A stretch of 64,000 nt of DNA from Williamsia sp. 1135 (GCF_002095395.1 NZ_MJEI01000075.1:1-64000); one strand, 5' to 3'; positions 19,371 to 28,825 are shown, counted from the first letter of the stretch. A program made the numbers and translations. The notes: generated from the letters alone by a model not told the origin.

Positions 19371-20509
19371 GACGTGCACGCGTCGTCGTGGCGGGTCTGG
19401 GCGACACGGGAGTGCTCACCGCGATGCATCTGGCGCGGCACACCGACGTCGTCGGGATCTCGGTCAAACCCGGTCTCGTCAGCGGTCAGGAACTGGGGGT
19501 CCGGCTGTCGCGCCCCGATGACTGGAGCCGGGACTACTGGACGTCGTTCGAGCGTTTTCGCCGACTCGATCGGGTACGAACCGTCCACGGGGAACTGACG
19601 GGTGTCGATCTGGAGGCGCGGGTGGTCAAAGTCCGGCACGACGACGATTCCGAGTCCACACAGGAGTACGACACCCTGGTCATCTCGACCGGGGTGACCA
19701 ACGGGTTCTGGCGGCGCCCGACGATGCAGTCATCGGCCGAGGTGGACGCGGAGCTACGAGGCGTACACGATCGACTGGCCGACGCCGAGTCGGTGACCGT
19801 GATCGGGGGCGGGGCGGCCGCGGTGAGCAGCGCGGCCAATCTGGCCGCCCGATGGCCCGCCAAGCGGATCGACCTCTACTTTCCGGGCGCCCGAGCGCTA
19901 CCGCGGCATCACCCACGGGTGTGGCAACGAGTACGGCATCGGCTCGACGACCTCGGAGTCATCTGTCACCCGGATCACCGAGCTGTGACCTGGGCCGGCC
20001 CGACGTCCGCGGGCAGTGGCTCGATCACCGACCATCTGACGAGTGGGACGGTGGAGTGGACAACAGGACAGAAACCGGCGACGGCAGACGCCGTCCTCTG
20101 GGCGATCGGCCGCGTGGTTCCCAACACCGCTTGGTTACCACCCGACATTCTCGATGAGCGGGGATTCGTCCGTGTCTCGGCTGATCTCCGCGTGCCGGGC
20201 CATGAACACGTGTTCGCCATCGGAGATGTCGCGGCCACTGACGAGTTCCGGACATCGGCCCGCAACCGGGCCGACAAATTGCTGGCGCGGAACATCCGGG
20301 CAGATCTGGGTGGCCGGAAACTTCATGACTTCCGCGGGAGGCAAACCCTCTGGGGCTCCGTGCTCGGCGCGCAGCCCGACGGACTCGAGGTGTTCAGCCC
20401 GGGTGGGCGAAGGTTCCGGTTTCCGGTGTGGTCGGTCGAGCGCGTGCTGCAACCACTGATCGTGAGACGAGGTATCTACGGGGGAGTACGACCGGGGACA
20501 CGGGGGTGA
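19367..20509 (+). CDS. NDH-2-like FAD-dependent pyridine nucleotide oxidoreductase
   Basis: A 380-aa protein of the pyridine-nucleotide-disulfide oxidoreductase class II (AIF/NDH-2-like) type. The FAD-binding Rossmann motif is VVVAGLGDTGVLTAMHLARH (about 6-25), the NAD motif is VTVIGGGAAAVSSAANLAARW (about 144-164), and the second FAD motif is HEHVFAIGDVAAT. There are no CxxC redox cysteines and no C-terminal membrane anchor is obvious. The first FAD motif has GLGDTG rather than GxGxxG in its commonest form, still compatible. Coupled by a 4-bp overlap to DUF1295. Confidence 0.88.
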   Translation: MRRARVVVAGLGDTGVLTAMHLARHTDVVGISVKPGLVSGQELGVRLSRPDDWSRDYWTSFERFRRLDRVRTVHGELTGVDLEARVVKVRHDDDSESTQEYDTLVISTGVTNGFWRRPTMQSSAEVDAELRGVHDRLADAESVTVIGGGAAAVSSAANLAARWPAKRIDLYFPGARALPRHHPRVWQRVRHRLDDLGVICHPDHRAVTWAGPTSAGSGSITDHLTSGTVEWTTGQKPATADAVLWAIGRVVPNTAWLPPDILDERGFVRVSADLRVPGHEHVFAIGDVAATDEFRTSARNRADKLLARNIRADLGGRKLHDFRGRQTLWGSVLGAQPDGLEVFSPGGRRFRFPVWSVERVLQPLIVRRGIYGGVRPGTRG

Positions 20510-20960
20510 GACAAAACCGCGACCCGGCGATCGTCACGGCAATCCGGCCAGGAAGAAGCTCAGCACTTCGACAGCCCATGGATTCGAGTTGAGAAAACCG
20601 TCGATGGCGACGTCTATTGGAGACACTTCGAAGACCCACTTTCCTCATTTTGTTCCCGGACCCACAACATACTAGTGAGTAACATCCCGCGGGACGAGCG
20701 GCGGCCGACGGGGAGCCCCCGCTGGTAGGAATCGAAAGGTCCGGTTCTCCGATCGCCCGGGCAATGGTCTTCCGTGTATGAACGCCGGCCGAGCAATACT
20801 GCCGTCGTTATCGATTCGTGACCGGGTAGTCACGGTTGCGCGCCGAAGCGCGTTTGCGGATTGTCTTGTGCGCGTGGGTTTCCTAAGGTCTAAACAGACC
20901 GTGTCAGGACGCGGCGGAGTGCTCATCAGTCTGCAGTCAACCCATAGAAGGGCGCCGATC
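20510..20960. other. 451-bp intergenic region
   Basis: No convincing gene on either strand. Near its right end GGTCTAAACAGACC (20887-20900) is a small stem-loop, 60 bp before the STAS start, and may mark an operator or leader of that gene. Otherwise nothing stands out. Confidence 0.55.
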
Positions 20961-21350
20961 ATGACCCTCGATTCTCTGCGCACCAGGACCGACCTCGGCC
21001 CAGCCGTGGCGTTCCACCCCGCCAAGTGGTCGTTCGCGATCTCCGTCGAACCCGTCACAGAGACGCATGCGCTGGTGCGCGTCCGCGGCGATGTCGACAT
21101 GGTGACGGCCCCGCGACTACTGGCCGGCATCAACGAGGCAATCGCCGACCACACCGACATCACCGTCGATCTCTCCGACGTCAACTTCTTCTCCTGCGCT
21201 GCGGCCGAAATCGTCTTGGCCGCCTACGCACGGCGACCGGACAGCTTTCGCATCCTGGCCCCGTCCCGAGCAGCGCGTCGAGTGCTCGACCTGTTCGCCG
21301 ATGACCGCCTCATCTACGACATCGGCGTGGACGCGGCTGCTGTGCACTGA
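20961..21350 (+). CDS. STAS-domain protein (anti-sigma-factor antagonist-like)
   Basis: A 129-aa STAS protein. The body HALVRVRGDVDMVTAPRLLAGINEAI (about 36-61) is typical, followed by ITVDLSDVNFFSCAAAEIVL. In functional antagonists this last block reads D-x-S-G, where the Ser is phosphorylated by the anti-sigma kinase. Here the four positions are Ser78-Cys79-Ala80-Ala81, so the phosphoacceptor and glycine are missing. Either it binds its partner constitutively or it has another role. No kinase or sigma factor gene is adjacent. The start was placed at the ATG after AGAAGGGCG rather than at 20778. Confidence 0.8.
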   Translation: MTLDSLRTRTDLGPAVAFHPAKWSFAISVEPVTETHALVRVRGDVDMVTAPRLLAGINEAIADHTDITVDLSDVNFFSCAAAEIVLAAYARRPDSFRILAPSRAARRVLDLFADDRLIYDIGVDAAAVH

Positions 21351-21353
21351 CTC

Positions 21354-22529
21354 TCACTCGGGCTGTACCAGGGTCAGGATCGTGATCTCCGGGGGCGCAC
21401 CGACGCGGACCGGCGGGCCCCACGCCCCGGCGCCGCGGGTGGTGTAGAGCGTGGTGTTCCCGACACGATCAAGGCCCTGGAGAGAGGGCTGCTGCAGAGG
21501 CACGAGATACCGGATGGGCCACATCTGACCACCGTGTGTGTGGCCTGAGAGCTGTAGGTCGACGCCGAGGTCCGATGCTTCCAAGGCCTGCCGGGGCTCG
21601 TGGGCGAGCAGGAGGGCGAAAGTGTTCGGATCCCGTCCGGCGAGCGCGGCGTCGAGATCTGGCTCGTAGGGCTTCGGCGACGAGTAATCGTGGATGCCGA
21701 CGAGGTCGATGGACGCGCCATCCCTGGCTATGGACACGCGTTCGTTTCGAAGGGTGCGCACGCCGAGCCGATCCCAGACATCCAGCCAGCGGCCGCCGTC
21801 ATCGGCGTAGAACTCGTGGTTTCCGCTGACACCGAAGACTCCCAGCGGTGCATCGAGTTCGGCGAGCGGTGCGAGATCGGCAGCGACTTTCGCGACGGTG
21901 CCGTCGACCAGGTCACCGGCGATGACAATGAGATCAGGACGCTGCTCGTTGACCTGATCGACGACCCGCTGAGTGAACTCACGCCCGCGAGTGGGGCCGA
22001 CATGCAGGTCGGAGACGAGTGCGACTGTCAGCCCGACGAATTCTGGGGGCAGACGTCGCAGCGGAACGCGGACCCGGACGATACGTGGTCGAGCCGCCTC
22101 CACCACGCCGTATCCGGCGGTGGCGATCGCGCCGACCGCGACCACGGCGGTGGCGACCTGCAGAACGCGTCGTCGACTTGTCCCCGCCGGCTCATCCGCT
22201 GGTTCCGCGGCGGATTCCGGTCCGCGGTGCCGCGCGCGCTGCACCAGACGGACGAGGAGGCAGACCACGGCAATGACGAGGAGGCCGAGAATCAAATAGA
22301 ACACGGCGGCCAACCACACCATGCCGACAAAGCCGGGGATCCGCGCCCAGCCAGGATCGAAGACCTCGCCGCTACCGGTGCCGATGACGACAAGCGCCCA
22401 CAATGAGACCAGTGCGGTGTCGACGATGATCGACCACGGACGCCCGAGGCCGGGGGCGCGCACGAGGCGGCGGTGCAACCAGAACGTCACCAGGGCCAGG
22501 ACCGCCCCGAACATCAGCAAGCGCGTCAT
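21354..22529 (-). CDS. Membrane-anchored metallophosphoesterase
   Basis: A 391-aa protein. The first 140 residues contain four hydrophobic helices and an arginine-rich turn. The catalytic calcineurin-like domain follows with all its metal-binding motifs in order: VSDLHVG, IAGDLVDG, GVSGNHEFYAD, LLAHEP and SGHTHGGQMWP. This is the YkuE/YaeI-like group, proposed to act on UDP-diacylglucosamine or related phospholipid headgroups at the membrane; the substrate here is unproven. It is convergent with the STAS gene, with 3 bp between stops. Confidence 0.92.
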   Translation of the reverse strand: MTRLLMFGAVLALVTFWLHRRLVRAPGLGRPWSIIVDTALVSLWALVVIGTGSGEVFDPGWARIPGFVGMVWLAAVFYLILGLLVIAVVCLLVRLVQRARHRGPESAAEPADEPAGTSRRRVLQVATAVVAVGAIATAGYGVVEAARPRIVRVRVPLRRLPPEFVGLTVALVSDLHVGPTRGREFTQRVVDQVNEQRPDLIVIAGDLVDGTVAKVAADLAPLAELDAPLGVFGVSGNHEFYADDGGRWLDVWDRLGVRTLRNERVSIARDGASIDLVGIHDYSSPKPYEPDLDAALAGRDPNTFALLLAHEPRQALEASDLGVDLQLSGHTHGGQMWPIRYLVPLQQPSLQGLDRVGNTTLYTTRGAGAWGPPVRVGAPPEITILTLVQPE

Positions 22530-22601
22530 GAAACCAGGATCTTCGGGACTGTCATTGGATCCATGGTGGCAGAAGGACGCCAGAGGAATCGATTCGGCCG
22601 A

Positions 22602-23807
22602 TCAGCCGGCTGTGGCCTGGGCCCGCATCGTGGTGGGTGGAGCGTTGTCGACCATCTCGTGGGTCACCCGATAGTTGGTCCTCATCCGCGTCATCTCCTC
22701 ATCGCGCTCACGGTACGCGCGCTTCGAAAGCCGCTCTGGGCCACCGGCAAGGAGTACTCGGCCGCGTCCGGCGACAGCAAGCGCCGGACCGACCCGGGAC
22801 ATCACATGCTTGAGGGGGGTGTCGGGGATCTGCAATTCGTCGGCCGCTGTGTCCCCGATGAAGACCCGCTGCAGGGATTGCATGAGCTTCGACGCCAGCT
22901 TCAGTCGGACGGCGTACGGTCCGGGCAGCACGTTGGCCAGCTCTGGGATCAAGTAGTCGTACGTGAGGGCCTGCACGAACTCACGGTCGTCCTGGCCGGG
23001 ACCGGGAGAGGTGAGGCGGTACAACTCTTCGATCCGAATGTGATCGGCCTCGTCGTGGGGATTGAGGCGTTCGTCCATGCCGATGACGTGTCCCACGTAC
23101 CGCCACAGGTGGTAGATGTCAGCGAGTTCGCGATCGGAGAAGCGGACGCCCACCTTGTACATCGCTTCGATGGCGATGTGACCGAACTCGGCGAGGGTGA
23201 AGGCCATGTAGGGCTGCGGGATGGGAACCCCCCACGCGGCCTCGTCCCAGAACCCGCCGCTCACCAGGGCTCGGCGGACATGGGCGTGGATCACCCTGAC
23301 GCGAACAGTATAGGTGAAACCGTATCCGTCCCTGCGCATTCCGCCGGGGGAGATGACCTTACGCAGCCACTCGCCGACCTCGACCGAGCGAACCGCGGGC
23401 TGCGAGACGTATCGACCGGTGAGTGACAGAGGCTTCCCGGCGATCGTGTTGGCGGCCCCCCGAACCAGGGAGGCTGCGCCCAAGACGATCCCGAGTGCGG
23501 CGGTGTGCTGGACGAGCGCATCGGCTGCTCGGTCCAATCGGTCGTGATCGACCCAGTCGGGCTCGGCGTCGAGGACGGCGAACAACGCCCGCAACGATTG
23601 CGGCGCATCCGTCACCGCATCGACCCCGCCGGCCAGGGCCGCCCCGACAGCCGCGGTCGCAGAGGAATCCGGGAAAGAGTCGCTCACCACCGCGTCTGCG
23701 AGCGGATCAGCGCTCCACATCGCCTCGAGCCACAGCCGTCCCTTGTCTCCGTGATCGGCGACAGCTCGGTCGCCATTCACGAGCTCGGTCGGTATCGGTT
23801 TCTTCAT
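22602..23807 (-). CDS. MpaB/DUF2236 family oxygenase-like protein
   Basis: A 401-aa protein of the DUF2236 family, which includes fungal MpaB and the rubber oxygenase Lcp; several members are haem proteins that cleave isoprenoid chains. The family core is visible in the middle, PQPYMAFTLAEFGHIAIEAM, then RFSDRELADIYHLWRYVGHVIGMDERLNPHD, whose His residues are candidates for haem ligation. The ATG at 23807 is divergent by 44 bp from a TetR gene, the probable regulator. No signal peptide is seen, so it is likely intracellular, unlike secreted Lcp. Substrate not predictable. Confidence 0.87.
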   Translation of the reverse strand: MKKPIPTELVNGDRAVADHGDKGRLWLEAMWSADPLADAVVSDSFPDSSATAAVGAALAGGVDAVTDAPQSLRALFAVLDAEPDWVDHDRLDRAADALVQHTAALGIVLGAASLVRGAANTIAGKPLSLTGRYVSQPAVRSVEVGEWLRKVISPGGMRRDGYGFTYTVRVRVIHAHVRRALVSGGFWDEAAWGVPIPQPYMAFTLAEFGHIAIEAMYKVGVRFSDRELADIYHLWRYVGHVIGMDERLNPHDEADHIRIEELYRLTSPGPGQDDREFVQALTYDYLIPELANVLPGPYAVRLKLASKLMQSLQRVFIGDTAADELQIPDTPLKHVMSRVGPALAVAGRGRVLLAGGPERLSKRAYRERDEEMTRMRTNYRVTHEMVDNAPPTTMRAQATAG

Positions 23808-23823
23808 GTCTTCAGTGAAACAC

Positions 23824-23834
23824 GAGGAATCCTC
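23824..23834. promoter_or_regulatory. Inverted repeat in the mpaB-like/tetR divergent promoter
   Basis: GAGGA-A-TCCTC is a perfect 5-bp inverted repeat centred between the two start codons in a 44-bp gap. It is a candidate site for the adjacent TetR protein. Given the short spacer, the TetR transcript may be leaderless. Confidence 0.45.
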
Positions 23835-23851
23835 ACTTACTATTCACTTTT

Positions 23852-24478
23852 GTGGCGAACTATAGAAGCGGTGCCGACCGCGTTCATGCGCGGGCCAAAC
23901 CGCGGCAGCAACGTGGAGTCGAGATGCGTGCAAGGTTGCTCGAGACCACCGTCGAACTCCTCGAACGACACCCTGGTGTTCGGCCCAGTACACAAGAGCT
24001 GGCGGACCATGGGAACGTCAGTATCGGAACGGTCTACCGCTACTTCGCCGACATGGACTCGATCATCGAGGAACTGCGTGGGTCGGCAATACGTGACATC
24101 ACGACCGAATTGGCGACAGGTGTAGGTCGCGCGATGGACTTGGAGCCGTTGGTCTCCGTGACCACGATCGTCGAGACCCTCACTTTTGCGTTCGAAAAAC
24201 ATGCCGCGGTGCTGAGGGCTTCTTTCACGTCCGACGAGGCGGAGTTCGGTGACGCCTGGCGCGACGTCGGGGGACCGGTCGCGGCGCTTGCGCGCATTCT
24301 GCCCAGCCGACTGCGACCGGATCTCGGGGACGCCGAACTCGATGATCTCGTATTCCTCACGATGGGCGCGACCGCGAGTCTGTGTTTGCGGATCGCATTG
24401 CTGCGGTCGCCGACATCGGACCGCCAGGCCCTCATCGGCACCGCGGCGCGCATGCTGCTGGCGGCGTTCGCGCCCTGA
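23852..24478 (+). CDS. TetR family regulator beside the MpaB-like gene
   Basis: A 208-aa TetR protein. After a basic N terminus the HTH reads LLERHPGVRPSTQELADHGNVSIGTVYRYFADMDSIIEEL (about 36-76), with the usual TVYRYF recognition end. The GTG start has no ribosome site, so either the mRNA is leaderless or translation starts at the ATG at 23924, just before the domain (MRARLLETT). It is divergent from the MpaB-like gene and presumably controls it. Confidence 0.87.
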   Translation: MANYRSGADRVHARAKPRQQRGVEMRARLLETTVELLERHPGVRPSTQELADHGNVSIGTVYRYFADMDSIIEELRGSAIRDITTELATGVGRAMDLEPLVSVTTIVETLTFAFEKHAAVLRASFTSDEAEFGDAWRDVGGPVAALARILPSRLRPDLGDAELDDLVFLTMGATASLCLRIALLRSPTSDRQALIGTAARMLLAAFAP

Positions 24479-24488
24479 GCTCGCGCAT

Positions 24489-25067
24489 CTATTCCGGTCT
24501 CGGCCACCAGGGAGGCATCTGGTCTCGAACGGAGTCCGCCCATCGGACCTCGTCGTCGCCGTCCCCGCACACCCATGCCTCCATCGATGCGGTCAGACCG
24601 CCGGCAGCGAACGGAATCGCCACGTCCGCATCGACCTCGGCCGCCACCCCATGCGAGATCCAGATCGCCAGCGCCACCCGGAGTCGACGGGTGAACATGT
24701 CCGTCAGGGCCCGTCGTAGCGACGACGATCCGTTGGACATGAATCCCGCCCGGAACAACTCCCGGTCCCGGGTGGCGACCCCGTAGGCGGAGGTCAGGGT
24801 TCGCTGGAACTCCACCGCGACCTCACTGATCGAGAGTCCCGTCATGTCGGGCGTATCAAGTGGCTCCTCGACCGCCTCGACGAGCATCGCGGTGAGGAGA
24901 TCGCCAACGCTGGGGTAGTGCGTGTAGAAACTGGTGCGCTGTACGCCTGCGGCCCGACACAGTTCGCTGACCGAGATCTCGTCCAGCGGAGCGGAGTTGA
25001 CGCTTTCACGCAGAGCGGCGCGCAGTCCCTCGACGGTGCGGACGGTGCGCGGATCCCGAGTTGCCAT
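24489..25067 (-). CDS. TetR family regulator of the alcohol dehydrogenase operon
   Basis: A 192-aa TetR-like protein. The HTH is LDEISVSELCRAAGVQRTSFYTHYPSVGDLLTAML (about 28-62), with YTHYPS in place of the more common YYHFPS. It begins 7 bp after the stop of the zinc alcohol dehydrogenase gene on the same strand and is therefore the distal gene of that operon; autoregulation through the palindrome upstream of the dehydrogenase is likely. It is convergent with the preceding TetR gene, with 10 bp between stops. Confidence 0.88.
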   Translation of the reverse strand: MATRDPRTVRTVEGLRAALRESVNSAPLDEISVSELCRAAGVQRTSFYTHYPSVGDLLTAMLVEAVEEPLDTPDMTGLSISEVAVEFQRTLTSAYGVATRDRELFRAGFMSNGSSSLRRALTDMFTRRLRVALAIWISHGVAAEVDADVAIPFAAGGLTASMEAWVCGDGDDEVRWADSVRDQMPPWWPRPE

Positions 25068-25074
25068 CAGCGAG

Positions 25075-26178
25075 TCACGGCATGGTCAGAACGGCCTTGA
25101 CCGTGACGCCCGATTGAGTGTCGGCAATGGCCTTCTCGATGTCGTCGAACGCGTACCGCGTGATGAGCTGGTCGAAAGGGAACCGGCCAGCACGGTAGAG
25201 CGCCAGCAACTCCGGGATGAAGACCTGTGGAACCGAGTCGCCCTCGATGCCGCCCACGAGCGTCTTACCCGCTCCGGAGATCAACCCGAGTGGCAGTACC
25301 GCATCCGGTTTTGGCACTCCGAGCAGTGCGATGGTCGCGCCGAAGCGCGTGGAGTTGATCGCATCGGCGACCACCGACGGGATCGCCGTCGTGTCGATCG
25401 CGTATGCGGCACCACCGCCAGTGATCGAGTGAATCGTCGCGACGACATCGTCGGAGGCCCCGTTGACCGTGTGGGTCGCACCCAGTTTCGTCGCGAACTC
25501 CAATCGCTGGTCGAGGACGTCGACAGCGATGATCGTGGTGGCGCCCGCGATCTGTGCGGCCATGATGGCGGAGAGCCCGACAGCCCCGGCCCCGGTCACC
25601 ACCACGCTCGCCCCGGCGGGGACGTTCAGTGAGTTCAGAACTGTTCCGGCTCCCGTCTGGATGCCACAGCCGAGTGGTCCGACGATGTCGAGGGGAACAT
25701 CGTCGGGGATCTTGACGGCGTTGTGCGCGCTGACGATCGCGTGGGTTGCGAACGAGGACTGCCCGAAGAAGGATCCCCGAATCACCTCTCCGTCCGAACC
25801 TTTGATCGTGGTGGTCCCGTCCTCGCGGACGCCGGCGACGTTCAGCAGTAGGAAGTTGACGCAGTAGGCCGCTCGGCCGGTGAGGCAGTTGTCGCAGTGG
25901 CCGCAGGCGGCGAACGACAGCCCCACGTGGTCGCCGACCACGAATCCGGTGACCGCTGCGCCGACCTGTTCGACGATGCCTGCACCCTCGTGTCCGAGGA
26001 CCATCGGCAGCGCTGCCGGGATGTGGCCGTGAACCACCGCGAGGTCGGTGTGGCAGAGCCCCGTCGCCACGATTTTCACCAAGACCTCGGTCGGCTCGAG
26101 TTCGTCGAGCACCACCTGTTCGAACGTGAACGGGGAATCGACACCGCGCAGGACAGCAGCGTTGGCGGAGGTGGTCAT
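25075..26178 (-). CDS. Zinc-dependent alcohol dehydrogenase (aryl/terpene alcohol type)
   Basis: A 367-aa medium-chain dehydrogenase. The catalytic zinc site starts with GLCHTDLAVVHG (Cys42 region) and GHEGAGIVEQVG. The structural zinc loop CGHCDNCLTGRAAYC has all four cysteines, and LGCGIQTGAGTVLNSLNVPAGASVVVTGAGAVGLSAI gives the third zinc ligand and the NAD-binding motif. The GIQTGAG pattern is that of benzyl-alcohol and geraniol dehydrogenases. It oxidises alcohols to aldehydes with NAD; the exact alcohol is uncertain. It is followed by its TetR gene. Confidence 0.92.
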   Translation of the reverse strand: MTTSANAAVLRGVDSPFTFEQVVLDELEPTEVLVKIVATGLCHTDLAVVHGHIPAALPMVLGHEGAGIVEQVGAAVTGFVVGDHVGLSFAACGHCDNCLTGRAAYCVNFLLLNVAGVREDGTTTIKGSDGEVIRGSFFGQSSFATHAIVSAHNAVKIPDDVPLDIVGPLGCGIQTGAGTVLNSLNVPAGASVVVTGAGAVGLSAIMAAQIAGATTIIAVDVLDQRLEFATKLGATHTVNGASDDVVATIHSITGGGAAYAIDTTAIPSVVADAINSTRFGATIALLGVPKPDAVLPLGLISGAGKTLVGGIEGDSVPQVFIPELLALYRAGRFPFDQLITRYAFDDIEKAIADTQSGVTVKAVLTMP

Positions 26179-26240
26179 GAGGATCTGCCTTTCTGACTAC
26201 AGGGGGCCGCAGCAGTGCGGCTCCCCGAGTTTGGACCCAC

Positions 26241-26260
26241 TTTCCGACAGATGTCGAAAA
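26241..26260. promoter_or_regulatory. Candidate TetR operator for the alcohol dehydrogenase operon
   Basis: CGACA-GA-TGTCG (26245-26256) is a perfect inverted repeat flanked by T-rich and A-rich arms, about 65 bp upstream of the adh ATG. It is the only clear dyad in the gap between adh and the UvrA-like gene. Confidence 0.55.
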
Positions 26261-26288
26261 GTCTGTGAACCCGCGAATGCCGGGTTGA

Positions 26289-28673
26289 TCAAGCTCCGAC
26301 ATACGCAGCGAGGTGCTGCCCGGTGAGGGTCGACTCATCGGCCACGAGGTCGGCAGGAGTGCCCTCGAACACGATTCGGCCACCGTCATGGCCGGCTCCG
26401 GGACCGAGATCGATGATCCAGTCGGCATGCGCCATCACTGCCTGGTGATGCTCGATGACGATCACCGATTTCCCGGACTCGACGAGGCGGTCGAGCAGCC
26501 CGAGCAGATTCTCGACATCGGCGAGGTGTAAACCGGTCGTTGGTTCGTCGAGGACGTAGATCTCGCCCTTACCTGCCATCTGGGTCGCCAATTTGATCCG
26601 TTGCCGCTCGCCGCCCGACAGTGTGGTGAGGGGCTGGCCCAGTTTGATGTACCCCAGGCCGACGTCAGCGAGACGTTCCAAGATCTTGTGCGCGGCGGGA
26701 AGTTTTGCTTCACCGTCACCGAAGAACACCTCGGCCTCGGCGACGGACATGCCGAGCACCTCGCTGATGTCGCGACCACCGAAGGTGAACTCCAACACGG
26801 CCGCCTGAAACCGTTTGCCGTCGCACTCCTCACATCTGCTCGCGACCCCGGCCATCATCGCAAGGTCTGAGTAGATGACTCCTGCGCCGTTACACGTCGG
26901 GCAGGCGCCCTCTGAATTGGCACTGAACAGGGCCGGCTTGACCCCGTTGGCTTTTGCAAAGGCTTTGCGGATCGGCTCCAGCAGTCCGGTATAGGTTGCC
27001 GGATTGCTACGCCGAGAACCCTTGATCGGCGTCTGATCGACCGACACGACCTCGTCCAGGCCGGTCACCGACCCTTGGATCAGCGAACTCTTTCCAGATC
27101 CGGCGACGCCCGTCAGCACGACCAGAACGCCCAAGGGGATGTCCACGTCGACGTCTTGCAGATTGTGCGAGTCAGCACCGCGCACCTCCAGCGATCCACT
27201 GGGCTCGCGGACCGATTCCTTCAGGGCCGCCCGATCATCGAGGTGGTGCCCTGTCAGGGTGTCACTGGCCCGCAGGCCCTCCACCGTGCCCTCGAACATC
27301 ACCTCTCCGCCCTCGGAGCCCGCGCGCGGGCCGAGGTCGACGACGTGGTCGCCGATCGCGATCGTCTCCGGCTTGTGCTCGACCACCAAGACAGTGTTGC
27401 CCTTGTCGCGCAGCCGGAGCAGCAGGTCGTTCATCCGCTCGATATCGTGTGGATGCAGTCCGATCGTCGGTTCGTCGAAGACGTAGGTGACGTCGGTCAA
27501 GGACGATCCGAGGTGTCGGATCATCTTGGTGCGCTGGGCTTCGCCACCCGAGAGGGTGCCCGAGGGGCGATCGAGTGAGAGGTAGCCCAGACCGATCTCC
27601 ACAAAGGAGTCGAGGGTCTGCTGCAGCGTGGACACGAGGCCGGCCACCGATGGTTGGTCAAGTCCACGCACCCACTCCGCGAGATCGCTGATCTGCATTG
27701 CGCAAGCGTCGGCGATGCTGACTTTCCCTATCTTCGACGAGCGGGCTGCTTCGCTGAGCCGTGTCCCGTTGCACTCCGGGCAGGTCGCGAACATGACCGC
27801 CCGCTCCACGAATGCCCTGATGTGAGGCTGCATCGCATCGACATCTTTGGAGAGAAAAGACTTTTGAATCTGCGGGATCAGACCCGAATAGGTCAGGTTG
27901 ATGCCATCCACCTGGATTTTGGTGGGCTCGCGATACAGCAGATCGTTCAGTTGCTTCTTCGTGAACTTGCTGATCGGTTTGTCGGGGTCGAAATATCCGC
28001 AGCCACGGAAGATGCGCCCATACCAGCCCTCCATGCTGTAACCCGGGATGGTGATCGCGCTCTCGTTGAGCGATTTGTTCGCGTCATACAAAGCGGTGAG
28101 GTCGATGTCGGAGACCGAACCCCGGCCCTCGCAGCGCGGACACATGCCGCCCGTGATGCTGAACTCTCGACGTTCCTTTGTCTCCCGGCCACCGCGCTCG
28201 ATGGTCACAGCACCGGCGCCAGAGATCGAGGCGACGTTGAACGAGTACGCCTGCGGTGAGCCGATGTGCGGTTTTCCGAGGCGGCTGAACAGGATTCGCA
28301 ACATTGCGTTGGCGTCGGTGGCCGTGCCGACGGTGGAACGCGGATCCGCGCCCATCCGTTGCTGGTCGACGATGATCGCTGTCGTCAGTCCGTCCATGAC
28401 GTCGACTTCAGGGCGCGCGAGCGTGGGCATGAACCCCTGGACGAACGCACTGTAGGTCTCGTTGATCATGCGTTGCGACTCGGCGGCGATTGTGCTGAAC
28501 ACCAGTGAGCTCTTTCCCGACCCGGACACGCCGGTGAACACCGTCAGTCGCCGCTTCGGTATCTCGACGCTGATGTCCTTCAGATTGTTCACCCGTGCTC
28601 CCTGGACACGGATCAGATCGTGACTGTCGGCGACGTGCACTTGAGTCGGTGAGATCTTCTTGGTGGTGGCCAT
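26289..28673 (-). CDS. UvrA-like ABC ATPase (short UvrA paralogue, DrrC type)
   Basis: A 794-aa tandem ABC ATPase of the UvrA family. Domain one has Walker [10 protein letters not shown] (about 48-56), a zinc module starting CPRCEGRG, signature LSGGEAQR and Walker [15 protein letters not shown]. Domain two has GVAGSGKSS, zinc pairs CPTCNGAG and [16 protein letters not shown] and [16 protein letters not shown]. It is about 150 residues shorter than housekeeping UvrA, which agrees with the shorter class that includes DrrC of the daunorubicin producer, linked to DNA-intercalator resistance. It is therefore probably not the main excision-repair UvrA. A long dyad lies upstream. Confidence 0.88.
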   Translation of the reverse strand: MATTKKISPTQVHVADSHDLIRVQGARVNNLKDISVEIPKRRLTVFTGVSGSGKSSLVFSTIAAESQRMINETYSAFVQGFMPTLARPEVDVMDGLTTAIIVDQQRMGADPRSTVGTATDANAMLRILFSRLGKPHIGSPQAYSFNVASISGAGAVTIERGGRETKERREFSITGGMCPRCEGRGSVSDIDLTALYDANKSLNESAITIPGYSMEGWYGRIFRGCGYFDPDKPISKFTKKQLNDLLYREPTKIQVDGINLTYSGLIPQIQKSFLSKDVDAMQPHIRAFVERAVMFATCPECNGTRLSEAARSSKIGKVSIADACAMQISDLAEWVRGLDQPSVAGLVSTLQQTLDSFVEIGLGYLSLDRPSGTLSGGEAQRTKMIRHLGSSLTDVTYVFDEPTIGLHPHDIERMNDLLLRLRDKGNTVLVVEHKPETIAIGDHVVDLGPRAGSEGGEVMFEGTVEGLRASDTLTGHHLDDRAALKESVREPSGSLEVRGADSHNLQDVDVDIPLGVLVVLTGVAGSGKSSLIQGSVTGLDEVVSVDQTPIKGSRRSNPATYTGLLEPIRKAFAKANGVKPALFSANSEGACPTCNGAGVIYSDLAMMAGVASRCEECDGKRFQAAVLEFTFGGRDISEVLGMSVAEAEVFFGDGEAKLPAAHKILERLADVGLGYIKLGQPLTTLSGGERQRIKLATQMAGKGEIYVLDEPTTGLHLADVENLLGLLDRLVESGKSVIVIEHHQAVMAHADWIIDLGPGAGHDGGRIVFEGTPADLVADESTLTGQHLAAYVGA

Positions 28674-28729
28674 GACGTCCGGAGGTCTCCATCTGTGTCG
28701 GCGGGGGAGCGAACATCGCTCCGCGGCGA

Positions 28730-28769
28730 GGTCGCACTGCTCGATCTAACCAGTTCGAACAGTGCGACC
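28730..28769. promoter_or_regulatory. 40-bp dyad upstream of the UvrA-like gene
   Basis: GGTCGCACTG and CAGTGCGACC are perfect 10-bp inverted arms separated by 20 bp, which itself contains the palindrome GTTCGAAC. On the leftward strand TTAGAT within the spacer could serve as a -10 element. It may be a large operator over the promoter or an RNA stem in the leader. Confidence 0.55.
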
Positions 28770-28783
28770 AGGGGTGGCTCGCA

Positions 28784-28798
28784 GCGGTTTCGAACCGC
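28784..28798 (-). terminator. Hairpin after the VOC gene
   Basis: GCGGTT-TCG-AACCGC is a perfect 6-bp stem with a 3-nt loop, 28 bp downstream of the leftward VOC stop. There is no T-run, so the terminator role is tentative. Confidence 0.45.
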
Positions 28799-28825
28799 CG
28801 GTGAACAGATCGGTGTCGCGATCGA

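Noticed and set aside
20887-20900. Small stem-loop before the STAS gene as a riboswitch
   Set aside because: A lone 5-bp stem is far too small and matches no riboswitch class.
26289-28673. Call as the primary nucleotide-excision-repair UvrA
   Set aside because: It is about 150 residues shorter than housekeeping UvrA and matches the shorter resistance-associated paralogues.
28784-28798. T-loop-like GGTTTCGAACC suggesting a tRNA
   Set aside because: No acceptor, anticodon or D-arm pairing surrounds it; it is a simple hairpin.
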